A stretch of 64,000 nt of DNA from Pseudomonas quercus (GCF_012033695.1 NZ_JAAVJI010000006.1:124001-188000), one strand, 5' to 3'. Counted from the stretch's first letter, positions 43,152 to 52,726 are shown. Notes: generated by a model not told the origin, from the sequence alone. Made by a program: numbers and translations.

Positions 43152-43912
43152 AGGAACACCACTTCAAAGGGTTGCAGCCAGCGGTGCAGCGCTTCTTCAC
43201 TAAGTACGGGCGCAGCACCGGTGGTAGGGTCCGGGTGCAGCTGGCTCTGATGGGCCTGCAGGGCTGCGCGCTTGCGCTCCAGCCATTGTGGTGTAAGCAG
43301 GAGCCGATGAGCGCGGTCCCAGGGTAAGCGATCGTCTTCAGGCGCTGCCCAGTGCCAGGCCCATACGGGAATCTCCAGCACCTGGGCGCCAGCGTCGGCA
43401 GCAGCGCTAAGGCAAGCACGGGCGACCGCTTCATGGTCGCAGTGGCCATCCAGGCGCCACGTGGTAAATACCCGGTCGCCAGGGCGAAATAGCGCACGCA
43501 GGCGGGCGATAAGGCCTGTTTCATCCTGGCCCACACGGCTATCGGGGGCATGAAGGCGGTGCCAGGTCAAACTGTCTGGCGCCAACCCCAGTGCCCGCAA
43601 GGCCTGTGTGCTTTCGTCTTCTCGCACTTGGCGAAGGCGTTCTGGCGGCCACTCGGGCGAGTCAGGGTGGCTGCCCTCACCATCGGTTATCGAAATCAGT
43701 ACCAAGTCTTGGGGGCGATCTGCCAGGGCCGCCAGCAGGCCACCGCAGGCAATGACTTCGTCATCCGGGTGCGGCGCGACGATAACCACCCGCTGCCCGG
43801 GCGGTGCCAGCGTGTGCAGGCTGATAGCAGGCACTGCTGCTAGCCGCTGTGAGCCAAGCCAGGCTTCATAGGACGTTCCAGTAGCCTGGATAAGGTTTTC
43901 AGGCTCACTCAT
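43148..43912 (-). CDS. PIG-L (LmbE-like) family deacetylase
   Basis: The 254-residue protein has the zinc motif HPDDE (48-52) and the C-terminal HCDHEAV. The family removes N-acetyl groups from GlcNAc conjugates. It is cytoplasmic, with no signal peptide. Overlaps of 4 bases on both sides couple it to the acyl-CoA-dehydrogenase-like gene and the methyltransferase gene. It may unmask the amine that the methyltransferase uses (inference). Confidence 0.88.
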   Translation of the reverse strand: MSEPENLIQATGTSYEAWLGSQRLAAVPAISLHTLAPPGQRVVIVAPHPDDEVIACGGLLAALADRPQDLVLISITDGEGSHPDSPEWPPERLRQVREDESTQALRALGLAPDSLTWHRLHAPDSRVGQDETGLIARLRALFRPGDRVFTTWRLDGHCDHEAVARACLSAAADAGAQVLEIPVWAWHWAAPEDDRLPWDRAHRLLLTPQWLERKRAALQAHQSQLHPDPTTGAAPVLSEEALHRWLQPFEVVFL

Positions 43913-44886
43913 AAGCGCCAGTCTCCTGCCTGAGCCTGCTCACGGACCAACGCACCCAGTGCGGCAAGGTCCCGTTCGGCATGGCTCTGCCGTACAAAAA
44001 CAGGCAGGTCGGCAACCAGGCGTGCAAAGTGGCGGTCACGGCAGTACGGCGTAGCGCCCAATGCCCGACCTACATGGCGCACTATGCTCTCAACGGCTGC
44101 TTCCACCTGGGCCCGTACACGGCGCACTGGCAGGGAGGCGTCGGCGGCAGGATGGTCATCGATCCAGCGTGCACACTCGCGCAAGCTGGTGGCGGCGCCT
44201 TTCAAACCGCTATCCACAGCGCCCAAATGGGCTAAGGTATGCGGGTCGTCTTTGGTTGAGAGGCGCAGGTACTTGGCCAGCCGGGCCGCTGCACCATACC
44301 AGCAGGCGGCAATACCTGCGCCGCCTTGCCAGAACCCTGGGCGTGCCCAGTAGCCGTCGCCGGCGCACACGACGTCTGCCAATGTGCCGTCAAAGCAGAC
44401 ATTGAAACTCTGGGTCGCGGCCATGCCGACTGCAGCCCAATGGCCTTCCTGAAGGGTGACTGTGGGTTGGCTAAGGGTTACTGCAGCGAGAAAAGGTGCC
44501 CCTTGGGCCGTGGTGACTGTAATCAGTGCACGGTCCACACACGCCGCCCCGGAGCACCATCCTTTGATGCCGTTCAGGCGCAGTTTGCCGCTATCCAAAG
44601 GTTCGGCAACCACTCTGGCATCAGGCAGCTCGGCAGCCCAGACACCCCATAAGGCATTACCGGGTTCATAAGCCGGTGCAAGCTCGGCAAGAATGGCCAA
44701 GGCATCGGTATGGCCTTCGAAGAGCTTCACCAAGGACAGGTCCCACGAAGCTACCTCAGCCAAGGCCTGCCAGCGTGTAAGGGTGTGGCCCGCACCAGGC
44801 AGGGGCAACCTGTCCTTGCCCGCTTCAATCAGGCTGCGAAGCTGCTGGTGAATATCCATGTCGCCAGAGGCGGCTACTGTAGTCAT
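43909..44886 (-). CDS. Acyl-CoA dehydrogenase-like flavoprotein (short)
   Basis: The 325-residue protein is recognisable as an acyl-CoA-dehydrogenase-like fold: a beta-domain region (KGWCSGAACVDRALIT) and a C-terminal helical bundle. It is shorter than standard members (about 380 residues), and the catalytic Glu segment YEGTSEIQ is not found. It may act on a carrier-bound or unusual substrate. It is the first gene of the four-gene coupled unit. ATG 44886 is used. Confidence 0.75.
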   Translation of the reverse strand: MTTVAASGDMDIHQQLRSLIEAGKDRLPLPGAGHTLTRWQALAEVASWDLSLVKLFEGHTDALAILAELAPAYEPGNALWGVWAAELPDARVVAEPLDSGKLRLNGIKGWCSGAACVDRALITVTTAQGAPFLAAVTLSQPTVTLQEGHWAAVGMAATQSFNVCFDGTLADVVCAGDGYWARPGFWQGGAGIAACWYGAAARLAKYLRLSTKDDPHTLAHLGAVDSGLKGAATSLRECARWIDDHPAADASLPVRRVRAQVEAAVESIVRHVGRALGATPYCRDRHFARLVADLPVFVRQSHAERDLAALGALVREQAQAGDWRL

Positions 44887-44952
44887 AAAACATGTATCCC
44901 TGTCCCGGCGTCTTGTATAAGAGTTGCACAAGCGCAGCGGGTTCAGGGTATT

Positions 44953-45081
44953 TCATCGGCCAAGGCGCACAAGGTACAAGGCCAGGCGTTTGATGCCGTA
45001 GGCCCGTTCACCTCGGCGTTTAAGGGCTATCTGCTTACCTGCCACCCGAATGCTGCCATCGTCCGGCAGCGTCAGGCAGCA
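44953..45081 (-). pseudogene. ABC transporter ATPase remnant (internal fragment)
   Basis: Directly after the stop of the permease gene, and in the same frame, 42 codons read LPDDGSIRVAGKQIALKRRG and onward to a stop. This matches the stretch that follows Walker A in amino-acid ABC ATPases (RCIN-LE-PD-GSI-V-G--I). Start, Walker A, signature and Walker B are absent. The neighbouring transporter otherwise lacks an ATPase gene, which supports a deletion. The match is short. Confidence 0.45.
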
Positions 45082-45819
45082 TCAGGCATCCGTAGAAAGC
45101 GGGTGAGCAGGTGGGGTAGGGGCAGGGCTGTTCAGGGGGCGTGCCGGTATGGCCAGGCGATGCTCCAGCCAGGACACCACACGTACCACCAGGAAATTGA
45201 GCACCAGGTAAATGAGTGCCGCGCAGGCAAATACTTCCAGGGTGCGATAAGTACGCTGAATGATCTGCTGCGCTACCCCGGTCACATCCCACACCGTGAC
45301 CAGGCTCGCCAGTGCGGTAGATTTCACCAGCAGCACGGCTTCGGTGGAGTAGGCCGGCAGTGCCTGGCGTAAGGTGATGGGGCCGATGATCCGGCGCAAC
45401 AATTGCCAGCGGGAGAAGCCGCTGGCGAGGCCTGCTTCCACCTGCCCCTGTGGCACGCTGAGCAAGCCGCCGCGAATGATTTCGGCGGTGTAACCGGCCG
45501 TGCACAGGGCCAGCGACAGGACGGCGCACGCATAGGGCGAGCGCAGCACGACCCAGGCAACGCTTTCCCGTACCGCGGGAAACTGGCCCAGGCCGTAATA
45601 GATAAGAAACATCTGCACTAGCAAGGGTGTGCCGCGAAACAGCGCGATATAACCGCGCGCCGGATAGCTGAGCCAGGGGTAACGGCTTACCCGTAGTGCC
45701 ACCACGATTAGCGACAGGCATAACCCAAGCGCAAGCGAGGCAAAGAACAGCCCCAGCGTGGTGGGTATGGCGGCTGACAGCTTGAGGAACGTTGTGGCAA
45801 GGAAGTTGAAATCGATCAT
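45082..45819 (-). CDS. Amino-acid/opine ABC transporter permease
   Basis: The 245-residue HisM/OccM-type permease has five helices and the EAA loop VEAGLASGFSRWQLLRRIIGP. It forms a heterodimeric pair with the permease encoded 10 bases upstream. ATG 45819 (MIDFNF) is used; 45837 is an alternative that overlaps the neighbour. The C-terminus ends in a Pro-rich tail (PLNSPAPTPPAHPLSTDA), followed by the ATPase fragment. Confidence 0.88.
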   Translation of the reverse strand: MIDFNFLATTFLKLSAAIPTTLGLFFASLALGLCLSLIVVALRVSRYPWLSYPARGYIALFRGTPLLVQMFLIYYGLGQFPAVRESVAWVVLRSPYACAVLSLALCTAGYTAEIIRGGLLSVPQGQVEAGLASGFSRWQLLRRIIGPITLRQALPAYSTEAVLLVKSTALASLVTVWDVTGVAQQIIQRTYRTLEVFACAALIYLVLNFLVVRVVSWLEHRLAIPARPLNSPAPTPPAHPLSTDA

Positions 45820-45829
45820 GCTCTGGCCT

Positions 45830-46552
45830 TCAACCATGCAATGGGTTGGCACGGCGGGTACGCCGCACACGAGCTTCAGCAACGGCAAACACCCGCCCGC
45901 TCAACCAGGTAAGCACCAGGTAGCCCAACCCACCCACAATGTAGAACGTGAAATAGTGCCGTGTGGACCCTGCCGCTACCTGACTGGCCCGCATCAACTC
46001 CACTAGCCCAATCACTGAAATAAGTGCCGAGTCCTTCAGGCTCATCTGCCAGACGTTGCCCAGCCCAGGCAAGGCGATGCGCAGGATTTGTGGAATCAGT
46101 ACCCGGCGCAGGCGCAGGGCGGGGGACATGCCAATGGCGGCTGCGGCTTCCAGTTCGCCTTTGGGTACGGCCAGGTAGGCCCCGCGGTACACCTCCGCCT
46201 GGTAGGACCCGGAAATCAGCCCTACTGCCAGCGCACCTACGGCAAAGGGCGGCACATCGATATAGCCACTTGCACCAAACCAATGCGCCACGGCCGATAC
46301 CACGCTGGCGCCCCCGAAGTAGAACAGGTAAATCACCAGTAGCTCCGGAATGCCACGAAACAGCAGTGAATACAGCTCGCCCAACCAACGCAGGCTTCGC
46401 AGGGAAGACAGTTTTGCTGTGGCGACGACCCCGCCTACCACTGCGCCCACCAGCAGCGCTGCAGCGGTGAGCACAAGCGTCATACCCGCCGCCTGGAGCA
46501 GGGTGAAGCCCCAGCCGTGGTCAGTGAACCCCAGCAGTTCTACAAGCGGCAT
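45830..46552 (-). CDS. Amino-acid/opine ABC transporter permease
   Basis: The 240-residue HisQ/OccQ-type permease has five helices and the EAA loop LEAAAAIGMSPALRLRRVLIP. ATG 46552 (MPLVELLGF) is the start typical of this family; the longer in-frame extension has no coding look. It lies between the binding-protein gene and the second permease gene, all on the minus strand. Confidence 0.9.
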   Translation of the reverse strand: MPLVELLGFTDHGWGFTLLQAAGMTLVLTAAALLVGAVVGGVVATAKLSSLRSLRWLGELYSLLFRGIPELLVIYLFYFGGASVVSAVAHWFGASGYIDVPPFAVGALAVGLISGSYQAEVYRGAYLAVPKGELEAAAAIGMSPALRLRRVLIPQILRIALPGLGNVWQMSLKDSALISVIGLVELMRASQVAAGSTRHYFTFYIVGGLGYLVLTWLSGRVFAVAEARVRRTRRANPLHG

Positions 46553-46704
46553 ACAGGTTTCCTTCTTCTTTGGCTTCCCGCCCCAAACGGCGAGCGGCAA
46601 GTTATAAGCCGCAAGCTTCACATTCGGTAGGCGGCTTGCGTCAGCCCCCAGGGGAGCCGCAAGCGCAGGTACATCACGGTTGTTCAGTTGACGAGTAACA
46701 GGTA

Positions 46705-47553
46705 TTAAGGCGTGAGATCGACCTTGAACCACTTCTCGCTCAAGCGCTTGACAGTGCCGTCGGCAATGGCCTCCTTGAGGGCTGCATCGAACCGAGCCTT
46801 GAGGTCGGCATCCGCCTGACGGAAGCCCAGCGCTTCACCTTCGCCCCAGATGGGCCCAGCAATCTCGGGGCCGGTATACACCAGGCCCTGGCTGTCAGGT
46901 TTAGCCATGGTTGCGTTGAGGAACGTCACATCATCGAACACCGCGTCAATGCGGCCTGCGCTCAGGTCCAGGATCGCATCGGCCGAGGTGTTGTACTCGC
47001 GTACTGTGGCAACATCCTTGAAATATTCATCGATAAACGGCGTGTACACGGTGCCTGAAGCAATGCCAATGGTTTTGCCATCCAAGGCCTTGCGCAGTGC
47101 TTCCACAGCGGGTTTGATCTGTGCTGGGTCATTGTTCAGCGTAAGGGTATGCGTCTGGCCGGTCGCCCCTGGTAATAGTTTGGGGTCCATGGCCGCAAAG
47201 CTGGCCGGCGTACGTGCATAGGGTACCGAGAAGGCCATGACCTGCTTGCGTTCGTCAGTGATCACGATAGCGTCCATCAGCACATCGAACTTGCCTGCAT
47301 TGAGGCTAGCGATCATGCCGTCCCAATTCTGGACCTTGACCGTGCATTGCAGCTTCATGCGCTGGCATAGCACGTCCATGAGCTCGGGTTCGAAGCCTCC
47401 AATTTTTCCGCCTGGCAACGTGAGGTTCCAGGGTTCATAACTGCCCTCGGTGGCAATATTGACGCTGCTCCAATCTTTGGCATAGGCCGCGGTGGTGCTT
47501 AGCAAAGTGCCTAGCAGCAACGTTGCAGCCCAGTGTTTATAGTGGTGTCCCAT
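46705..47553 (-). CDS. Amino-acid/opine ABC transporter substrate-binding protein
   Basis: The 282-residue family 3 periplasmic binding protein has a signal peptide of about 25 residues (cleavage near AYA/KDW). The mature part has IATEGSYEPWNLTLPGGKIG and GFEPELMDVLCQRMKLQCTV, which is the lysine-arginine-ornithine/octopine binding-protein pattern. It is the first gene of the transporter set. The paired ATPase gene appears lost, so import would need an ATPase encoded elsewhere. Confidence 0.9.
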   Translation of the reverse strand: MGHHYKHWAATLLLGTLLSTTAAYAKDWSSVNIATEGSYEPWNLTLPGGKIGGFEPELMDVLCQRMKLQCTVKVQNWDGMIASLNAGKFDVLMDAIVITDERKQVMAFSVPYARTPASFAAMDPKLLPGATGQTHTLTLNNDPAQIKPAVEALRKALDGKTIGIASGTVYTPFIDEYFKDVATVREYNTSADAILDLSAGRIDAVFDDVTFLNATMAKPDSQGLVYTGPEIAGPIWGEGEALGFRQADADLKARFDAALKEAIADGTVKRLSEKWFKVDLTP

Positions 47554-47981
47554 GGTCCATATCCTGTGTAGTAGGGCGGTAGAGCGACAGTTCACGGCGC
47601 AGTTACGTGTAATGCCTGTGCTTGTGTGTACAACCTTAAGGCAAGGTTGGGTCCAACTTCAGGGCTCAAGCCACAAAGCCTCGTTGTTTCAAACCTAGCA
47701 ACCACCAAGAGTCTTTCAGAAAAACCTGACGGCATATGAAGCGCACCGTTTCGACACAGGCATCGCTACATTGTTACCGTCGTGCACAGCATTAGGGTTA
47801 AGGGCCCTGCTGACCGCTGGGTACCCGGCAAATCGCGGGCTGCGGCCGACGAAATGTGATCCAGGAATATTGTGGCGTCGATATCAAGGTGACATGATCG
47901 CACCCCGCAAGCATCCGGGCTTGCCTGCCAGCGGGTATAAGCGCCGCGGCTAATCATCTGGCGAAAGGGAAAGGTCAGGTA
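47554..47981. other. 428-base intergenic region between divergent genes
   Basis: No gene is seen. It must hold promoters for the binding-protein gene (minus) and the diguanylate cyclase gene (plus). A hairpin GCAAGC/GCTTGC (47907-47924), flanked by CCCGC/GCGGG (47904-47908, 47931-47935), resembles a short REP-like or regulatory stem. Confidence 0.4.
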
Positions 47982-49037
47982 ATGCGAAGCAGCCGTCGTG
48001 AATTGGGCCGTGGTTTTGCCCGTCGAATCTATGGCCCACGTGCCTTGGGCTGCGCCCTCAGCCTGGTGTTTGTGAGCACCGTGGCGGCCACCCGAGGAGG
48101 CGCCCATCCTCTGATCTGGGCACTGATGCTGTTTAACGGGGTGGTATGGCCGACCCTGGCGTACCGGATTTCGCGGCGCAGTGCCGACTCCTTCATCTCG
48201 GAGCGCCGTAACTTACTGATCGATGCTTTGTTTGCCGGCCTGTGGGTAGGCCAGATGGCGCTCAACCTTCTACCTTCGGTATTGTTGCTGGCTATGGTCG
48301 CCATGAATGCCATCGCCGCAGGCGGGTGGGCCTTGCTGCGCCGAACCCTGGCCCTGCAGGCAGCGGGCGCAATTGGCGCGTTAACCCTTACTAGGTTTGA
48401 AATCGTGCCGGACACTACCCGCGTGCAAATGCTAGCCTGCCTGCCCATGCTGCTGGTGTACCCCCTGGCGGTAGGGGGAGCCAGCTACCGGCTGGCCGTG
48501 CAACTGGCCGTGCACAAGAAAGCCTTCAAGATCATCAGCACCCTGGACGGTATGACCAGCTTGTTGAACCACACGGCGTGGATGGAGCATTTACGCAAGA
48601 CGTTTCAGGAGTGCCGCACGCATCAGCGCATGGCGATTCTGGCGCTTTTAGACATCGACGACTTCAAATCCATCAATGACACCCATGGCCACTTGGTAGG
48701 CGATGCGATCATCGCGCGCTTGGCATGCCTGTTGCGCGAAGGGTTTGGGCCTGGTGCGCTGCCTGGACGTTATGGCGGCGATGAATTCTGCGTGCTGCTG
48801 TTCGATGTCACCGTCAGCCAGGCCTATGACCAGCTCAATGAGATCCGGGTGCGTTTCAACGAGTGGACCGACGGCGCACCACCGGGGGCTCAGGCTACGC
48901 TCAGCATTGGCCTTGTGCCCTATTCGCCTAAGTACGCCTCAGCGCAGGACTGGATACGTGCTTCGGACCAGGCCTTGTACAAGGCCAAGCACAGCGGGAA
49001 AAACCAGTTATGGTTACAGGAGTTACCAATTGCCTAG
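47982..49037 (+). CDS. Diguanylate cyclase with MASE2 membrane sensor
   Basis: The 351-residue inner-membrane protein makes cyclic-di-GMP. An N-terminal MASE2 domain with about six helices (residues 15-175, start RRIYGPRALGCALSLVF) resembles E. coli AdrA/DgcC. The C-terminal GGDEF domain (about 185-345) has an intact active site GGDEF at 265-269. The RxxD inhibitory site is missing, since the bases before RYGGDEF encode FGPGALPG. Product inhibition is therefore not expected. Confidence 0.9.
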   Translation: MRSSRRELGRGFARRIYGPRALGCALSLVFVSTVAATRGGAHPLIWALMLFNGVVWPTLAYRISRRSADSFISERRNLLIDALFAGLWVGQMALNLLPSVLLLAMVAMNAIAAGGWALLRRTLALQAAGAIGALTLTRFEIVPDTTRVQMLACLPMLLVYPLAVGGASYRLAVQLAVHKKAFKIISTLDGMTSLLNHTAWMEHLRKTFQECRTHQRMAILALLDIDDFKSINDTHGHLVGDAIIARLACLLREGFGPGALPGRYGGDEFCVLLFDVTVSQAYDQLNEIRVRFNEWTDGAPPGAQATLSIGLVPYSPKYASAQDWIRASDQALYKAKHSGKNQLWLQELPIA

Positions 49038-49043
49038 CCTGGC

Positions 49044-49271
49044 TTAACCTTTCCAACCAGGAATGGCCACCCACGGCATGGGCTCTGCAAAGGGCGCGCT
49101 GTCACAGCTACGGCGGTGCTGGAAGGGTTGGCGGCTTTGCCAGCGGCCTTGGCTAGAGCCACAGTGGCGGCAGGTAAGGCGGTCGTCACGCAGAGACCAA
49201 TGGGTCTCCCAAGCAGTGATCGCATCCATGGCGATGTCGAACGTGGCGATGCTCAATTGGACTGCGGCCAT
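49044..49271 (-). CDS. Small zinc-ribbon-like protein
   Basis: The 75-residue protein has CRHC at residues 34-37 and an HRRSC motif about 15 residues later, giving a possible four-ligand zinc site. The N-terminal half is a helix (AVQLSIATFDIAMDAITAWE). ATG 49271 has an excellent AGGGAGGTG ribosome site six bases upstream, which decides in favour of a real gene. The function is unknown. It is convergent with the diguanylate cyclase gene, 6 bases apart. Confidence 0.65.
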   Translation of the reverse strand: MAAVQLSIATFDIAMDAITAWETHWSLRDDRLTCRHCGSSQGRWQSRQPFQHRRSCDSAPFAEPMPWVAIPGWKG

Positions 49272-49443
49272 GTGCCACCTCCCTGATGATGAGTAAGGTA
49301 GAACCGCAGCAAGGAAAAAGGTTCGGTCCGGTAGTCAGGATTTCTCTTAACGCAGCGTGTAGTGGAGTTGCGCGGTCTGCCAAGCGTTTCTTCCTGTCAC
49401 AGACCCAGGTAAGGTTCCGGTTTTCATCATTCCTGAGGTTCCC

Positions 49444-50373
49444 ATGCCGGATAGGCACGTACAGCCGTTGCTTGAAGCCGATTTGCCCGCTGCGCGCGAC
49501 GTGGTACGCGAGGCCTTTGCTGCGTTTATGGGCATTGCTTCCCCAGGCGAGTTCTGGAATGACCGGGACTATGTAGAAGGCCGATGGCGCGCGCCGCATA
49601 CCGCGTGGTTCAAGATCGAACAGGAAGGCGTAATCGCCGGTGTCGCCGGGGTAGCCCGATGGGGCGACCATGCGGTGGTTGGCCCTGTGGCTGTACTGCC
49701 CAAATACTGGGACCGCAAGCTCGCCAAGGCACTGATGGCTGCCGTCGACAGGCAATTGGACACCTGGCAGGTCAGCCATGCCGGCTTGTTTACGTTCCCG
49801 GACAGCCCTCGCCATTTGGGGCTGTATCAAGGGTTTGGCTTCTGGCCTCAGGCGCTGACGGCAGTGATGGAGCGTGAAGCAGCGGGAACGTTAGGGGCAC
49901 CCCTGCCCACGGTGACGGCCCTCAGCCCTGCTGACTTTGCGGACTGTGCGGCGTTGACCCAGGGCATCGCCAAAGGCTTGGACGTAACGGGCGAGCTGCA
50001 GGCGGTAGAAGGGTTGAAACTGGGTGCAAACCTGCTGTTGCGCACTGTGACCGGTGAGCTGGAGGCGTTCGCAGCCTGCCACTTTGGGCCCCGCAGTGAA
50101 GCCGGTGAAGGCGTGTGCTATGTGAAGTTTGCAGCAGTGCGCGGGGGAGAGGAGGCGCCGGCCCGTATGGGCCGCCTGTTGGCAGCCTGCGATAACCTGG
50201 CTATGGCACAGGGCCAGCGATCGCTCATGCTAGGCGTAAATACGGGGAGGCGCCAGGCGTACCAGCAACTCCTGAACGCAGGCTTTTCGATACGTATTCT
50301 GGGTATTACCTTGCACCGTGGAACCGGTGACTATGATCATCCCCAGAACTGGGTGTTCGATGACTGGCGCTGA
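49444..50373 (+). CDS. GNAT-family N-acetyltransferase
   Basis: The 309-residue protein has an N-terminal GNAT domain (about residues 5-140; VVGPVAVLPKYWDRKLAKAL is the acetyl-CoA loop region, and LYQGFGFWP is motif B). A second, more degenerate GNAT-like half runs to the C-terminus. The substrate is unknown. Its 3' end overlaps the 3' end of the convergent kinase-TPR gene by 37 bases. Confidence 0.85.
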   Translation: MPDRHVQPLLEADLPAARDVVREAFAAFMGIASPGEFWNDRDYVEGRWRAPHTAWFKIEQEGVIAGVAGVARWGDHAVVGPVAVLPKYWDRKLAKALMAAVDRQLDTWQVSHAGLFTFPDSPRHLGLYQGFGFWPQALTAVMEREAAGTLGAPLPTVTALSPADFADCAALTQGIAKGLDVTGELQAVEGLKLGANLLLRTVTGELEAFAACHFGPRSEAGEGVCYVKFAAVRGGEEAPARMGRLLAACDNLAMAQGQRSLMLGVNTGRRQAYQQLLNAGFSIRILGITLHRGTGDYDHPQNWVFDDWR

Positions 50374-51524
50374 TCAGGCTTAGCCATGCTCCGAGCCAGG
50401 CCAGCAGCCGCCTTGGTGTGGTCAGGGCTGAGTTGTAGTGCCTGTTCGAACAGGCGCCGGGCCTGTGCAGCTCGCGACTGTTGCAAGCGGGCTAGCCCAA
50501 GCGCGCACAGTGTGTCGGCTGAGTTGGGCGCCAATTCCATGGCCTGCTCAAGCACGTGAACAGCGTCATCCAGGCGATGCGCGTCCATCAGCGCTGTACC
50601 CAGGTTGCACAGCGCTTCAGGATAGTCGGGGCGCACCAGCAACGCCTTGCGGTACCCTTCGATGGCAATGTCCAACTGCCCTCGGGCATGGGCAACGCTG
50701 GCCAGGCCGTTCAGCGAAGCAGCCCTGGAGGGCTGAAGGCGCAGCGCGGTCTTGTGGCAGGCTTCGGCGCGATCCAGGTTATTAAGGTCAAACCAGGCCA
50801 ACCCCAGGTTGCTATGGGCTGAGGCCATCGCCGGTGACAGGGTCACAGCCCGTTCACCATAGGCCACGGCTTGGCGGGGTTGGCCCTGCTCTCTAAGCAT
50901 TTCGGCCAGGGCGCAGTGTGCCCGCGGGGCGTTGGGGGCGTCCTCGATCAGGCGGGCCATGGCATGGAGCGCTTCGGCCACTTGACCATTGCGGTACAGG
51001 TGAAGCGCTTGGTCATGACGCAGTTCCAGCGGCGCCCCCGGCGGGCGACCCAGTGGGATTGCATCGATAACGTATCGATACAGCCGCTCAACGCTGGCTT
51101 CTAGGCTTTCGTGATGGGCCTCCAAGCAAAGGTCTGGGGGAAACGGCAGGTGGTAGGCACTAGGTGTACCCAAGTCGGCCAAGTGCATACCGGCACCATT
51201 GTGCGGCTCACGGGCTGCAGGGGCGACTGCCACGTGGATCTCGTGGAAGTGTCGAACGGCCTGGCGCACTCGTTCCCGGCTCACCCGGTCGGCCTGATCG
51301 CATGAACCTCGTGACACGATGCACAGTAGCCCGGCGTCGGCCAGCAATGCTGCAGCCTGGCCCACATTCAGGCCATAGTGCAAACGATCGCTCTCCAAGT
51401 GATAACAGGTATAGCCTGCCTCGCCCAAACGCCCCGCGACGGCTTGTGCCAAGGCCGTTTTACCGGCGCCTGGTAGCCCGGTTAGCCAAAGCACGGCACC
51501 CGGTGGGGAGGCGGGGTATCTCAA
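50337..51524 (-). CDS. APS-kinase-like P-loop domain fused to TPR repeats
   Basis: The 395-residue protein has an N-terminal P-loop kinase domain (Walker A GLPGAGKT at 16-23 and [10 protein letters not shown] in place of the APS kinase DGDNxRxGLN). At least six TPR repeats follow, from about residue 175 to the end. A TTG start at 51524 is chosen: AGGAA is about seven bases upstream, and the codon overlaps the stop of the acyl-CoA dehydrogenase gene. A GTG at 51497 is the alternative. The function is unknown; it may be a sulfation or kinase-scaffold protein. Confidence 0.75.
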   Translation of the reverse strand: MRYPASPPGAVLWLTGLPGAGKTALAQAVAGRLGEAGYTCYHLESDRLHYGLNVGQAAALLADAGLLCIVSRGSCDQADRVSRERVRQAVRHFHEIHVAVAPAAREPHNGAGMHLADLGTPSAYHLPFPPDLCLEAHHESLEASVERLYRYVIDAIPLGRPPGAPLELRHDQALHLYRNGQVAEALHAMARLIEDAPNAPRAHCALAEMLREQGQPRQAVAYGERAVTLSPAMASAHSNLGLAWFDLNNLDRAEACHKTALRLQPSRAASLNGLASVAHARGQLDIAIEGYRKALLVRPDYPEALCNLGTALMDAHRLDDAVHVLEQAMELAPNSADTLCALGLARLQQSRAAQARRLFEQALQLSPDHTKAAAGLARSMAKPDQRQSSNTQFWG

Positions 51525-52672
51525 AGGCCGTTCCTGACCAGTTCCCTGGCAATGACCATGCGCTGGATTTCGCTCGTACCTTCGTAGATTTGGGTAATAC
51601 GCGCGTCGCGGTAATATTTTTCGACCGGGTAGTCTTCCAGGTAGCCATAGCCCCCGTGAATCTGAATGGCCTTCGAGCACACCCATTCGGCCATTTCCGA
51701 TGCAAACAGTTTGGCCTGCGAGGCCTCAGACAGGCAGGGGCGGCCTGCGGTGCGCAGGCGGGCCGCGTGAAGCGTAAGCAGGCGTGCGGCATTGAGGCGG
51801 GTATGCATATCTGCCAGCAGGTTGGCGACGCTTTGATGGGCCGTGATGGCGGCCCCGAATTGCACCCGGTCGCGACCATAAGACAGCGCCGCGTCCAAGG
51901 CCGCACGGGCCACGCCTATGGCTTGCGCCGCAATACCAATGCGCCCGCCTTCGAGGTTGGAGAGGGCGATGTTCAAACCTTTGCCTTCCTCACCCAGCAG
52001 GTTGGCTGCTGGTACCTGGCAGTCGCTGAGAGTGATGGCGCACGTATCTGAAGCTTTGATGCCCAGCTTGTGCTCGGTACGGTCGACAATGAACCCCGGC
52101 GTCTGGGTAGGCACCAGGAAGGCCGACAGCCCTTTTTTGCCCGCAGCCGGGTCGGTCACCGCAAAAACGATAGCCAGTTCAGCGCGTCGGCCATTGGTGA
52201 CAAACTGCTTGGCGCCGTTGAGCACCCAACTGTCGCCCTGGCGGGTAGCGCGCGTGCGCAAGTTATGGGCTTCAGAGCCCGCATGAGGCTCGGTCAGGCA
52301 AAAACAGCCGATGGCTTTGCCGCTGGCCAGGCGAGGTAGCCACATGTCCTGCTGGGCTTGAGTGCCGAACGCCAGCAACGGGCCACAGCCTACGGAGTTG
52401 TGAACGCTCATCAGCGCGCCAAGGGCAGCGTCTCCTGCAGAAATTTCTTCTACAGCCAGGGCATAGGCGACGTAGTCCAGGTAGCTGCCTCCCCACTGTT
52501 CGGGTACCACCATCCCCAGCAGGCCCAGCTCGCCCATGTGGGCTACGACCTGATCATCGATCCATCCCGCTTTTTCCCAGGCCTGGGCGTTAGGCGCCAC
52601 TTGGCCCTGCGCAAACTGCCGCGCCATGTCGCGGAACATGATCTGCTCTTCACTCAACTCTAGGTCTTGCAT
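51521..52672 (-). CDS. Acyl-CoA dehydrogenase (isobutyryl-CoA type)
   Basis: The 383-residue FAD enzyme has the full family set: [11 protein letters not shown], the [18 protein letters not shown] segment, and the catalytic Glu region [12 protein letters not shown] near the C-terminus. Beside a 3-hydroxyisobutyryl-CoA hydrolase-type gene (54 bases apart), it probably acts in valine degradation as isobutyryl-CoA dehydrogenase. Its stop overlaps the start of the kinase-TPR gene. Confidence 0.9.
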   Translation of the reverse strand: MQDLELSEEQIMFRDMARQFAQGQVAPNAQAWEKAGWIDDQVVAHMGELGLLGMVVPEQWGGSYLDYVAYALAVEEISAGDAALGALMSVHNSVGCGPLLAFGTQAQQDMWLPRLASGKAIGCFCLTEPHAGSEAHNLRTRATRQGDSWVLNGAKQFVTNGRRAELAIVFAVTDPAAGKKGLSAFLVPTQTPGFIVDRTEHKLGIKASDTCAITLSDCQVPAANLLGEEGKGLNIALSNLEGGRIGIAAQAIGVARAALDAALSYGRDRVQFGAAITAHQSVANLLADMHTRLNAARLLTLHAARLRTAGRPCLSEASQAKLFASEMAEWVCSKAIQIHGGYGYLEDYPVEKYYRDARITQIYEGTSEIQRMVIARELVRNGL

Positions 52673-52726
52673 GCGAACTCCCTGATCGGCCGGCCGTCCC
52701 TGTCACCCGGCAGGGTGAGGCAGAAA

